A stretch of 6,345 nucleotides of DNA from CAYQTL01 sp964420405 (lineage in GTDB: Bacteria > Acidobacteriota > Thermoanaerobaculia > Thermoanaerobaculales > Sulfomarinibacteraceae), in the NCBI GenBank assembly GCA_964420405.1, contig CAYQTL010000134.1:1-6345 (forward strand). Reading direction: 5' to 3'. Below, in pieces: positions 6,137 to 6,345 of the stretch. The position numbers and the translations under genes are program-made. Position 1 is the first letter of the stretch; each line of letters begins with the position of its first letter. The notes under the pieces are model-generated. The model was not told where the DNA came from. It ran no database searches and saw only the letters and a program-made list of their open reading frames with translations.

Positions 6137-6202
6137 TCCGATCCCGATCCCGATCCCGATCCCGATCCTGGTCCCGATCCCGATCCCGATCCCGTTCCCG
6201 AC
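6137..6202 (+). repeat. CCCGAT hexamer array 3 (11 units)
   Basis: Units run TCCGAT, four CCCGAT, CCTGGT, three CCCGAT, CCCGTT, CCCGAC. The minus strand, which is the mgtE coding strand, carries nine GGG runs split 5 + 4 by the imperfect unit, enough for two adjacent G-quadruplexes. The array begins about 40 bp upstream of the candidate mgtE -10 and has the same orientation and the same penultimate GTT unit as array 1. Confidence 0.92.
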
Positions 6203-6237
6203 GACGGCACCGGGGTCTGGGCCTGCGCTCGGAAGGG

Positions 6238-6262
6238 GAGGGCCATCCACCTCGAGGCCCTC
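6238..6262. repeat. Short GC hairpin
   Basis: GAGGGCC (6238-6244) and GGCCCTC (6256-6262) form a perfect 7-bp stem with an 11-base loop. No T-run follows on either strand. It could end a transcript entering from beyond the right edge, but support is weak. Confidence 0.3.
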
Positions 6263-6276
6263 AGCCTCCGCCCCCC

Positions 6277-6306
6277 GTCCGCGTCCGTGCCCGCGTCCGT
6301 GCCCGA
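6277..6306. repeat. Second hexamer array, (G[T/C]CCG[C/T])5
   Basis: Units GTCCGC, GTCCGT, GCCCGC, GTCCGT, GCCCGA follow each other directly; GCCCGY and GTCCGT alternate, giving a 12-base period. It has the same 6-base period as the CCCGAT arrays but a different word, and no gene covers it. The right end of the window after it shows nothing I recognise. Confidence 0.65.
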
Positions 6307-6345
6307 ACGGCGCCGGCCGGAGGGCGCGACACCGTCCGGGTCTGC

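Noticed and set aside
4538..6250. A 570-codon open frame on the minus strand covering mgtE and both nearby arrays
   Set aside because: It is out of frame with mgtE, begins inside the third array (Ile-Gly repeats), and is Arg/Pro/Gly-rich with no domain. The 6-base arrays contain no stops in most frames, which lengthens it artificially.

Overview
The window is very GC-rich (visibly around 70%), uses GTG starts for most of its genes, and has short intergenic spaces. Three of these spaces carry arrays of one hexanucleotide, CCCGAT. Base composition, protein types and intergenic hexamer arrays suggest a high-GC soil, sediment or marine bacterium, perhaps Acidobacteriota (Thermoanaerobaculia-like) or a deltaproteobacterial lineage such as Myxococcota. 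Nothing here fixes the taxonomy.

Layout. Positions 1-309 hold no convincing gene. A small exported DUF3047 protein lies on the minus strand (310-1062). Divergent from it, across about 110 bp, starts a plus-strand operon: a complete membrane histidine kinase (1173-2786), a stand-alone CheY-like receiver (2783-3172, overlapping the kinase stop by 4 bases) and a protein with a degenerate GGDEF domain joined to an apparently intact EAL domain (3165-4430, overlapping the receiver by 8 bases). The convergent minus-strand gene (4717-6072) encodes a full-length MgtE-type Mg2+ channel/transporter.

How the genes may work together. The overlaps make the kinase, receiver and EAL protein a coupled signalling unit. 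A periplasmic signal would drive kinase autophosphorylation and phosphotransfer to the receiver, whose only plausible output in this locus is the cyclic-di-GMP phosphodiesterase encoded next to it. An extended -10 element lies inside the 3' end of the kinase gene and could add a second promoter for the last two genes. MgtE is probably an independent Mg2+ homeostasis gene.

The most unusual part of the window is the DNA around mgtE. Three CCCGAT arrays (5, 7 and 11 units) lie at 4481-4510, 4655-4696 and 6137-6202. The first two are inverted with respect to each other, with a 25-bp perfect inverted repeat, and sit between the convergent genes. The third has the orientation of the first and lies just upstream of the mgtE promoter region. 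On one strand each array reads GGG with 3-base loops repeated at least four times, which is a canonical G-quadruplex motif. The rest of 6073-6345 holds a candidate mgtE promoter with a 13-bp palindrome, a short hairpin and a second, different hexamer array, but no gene.
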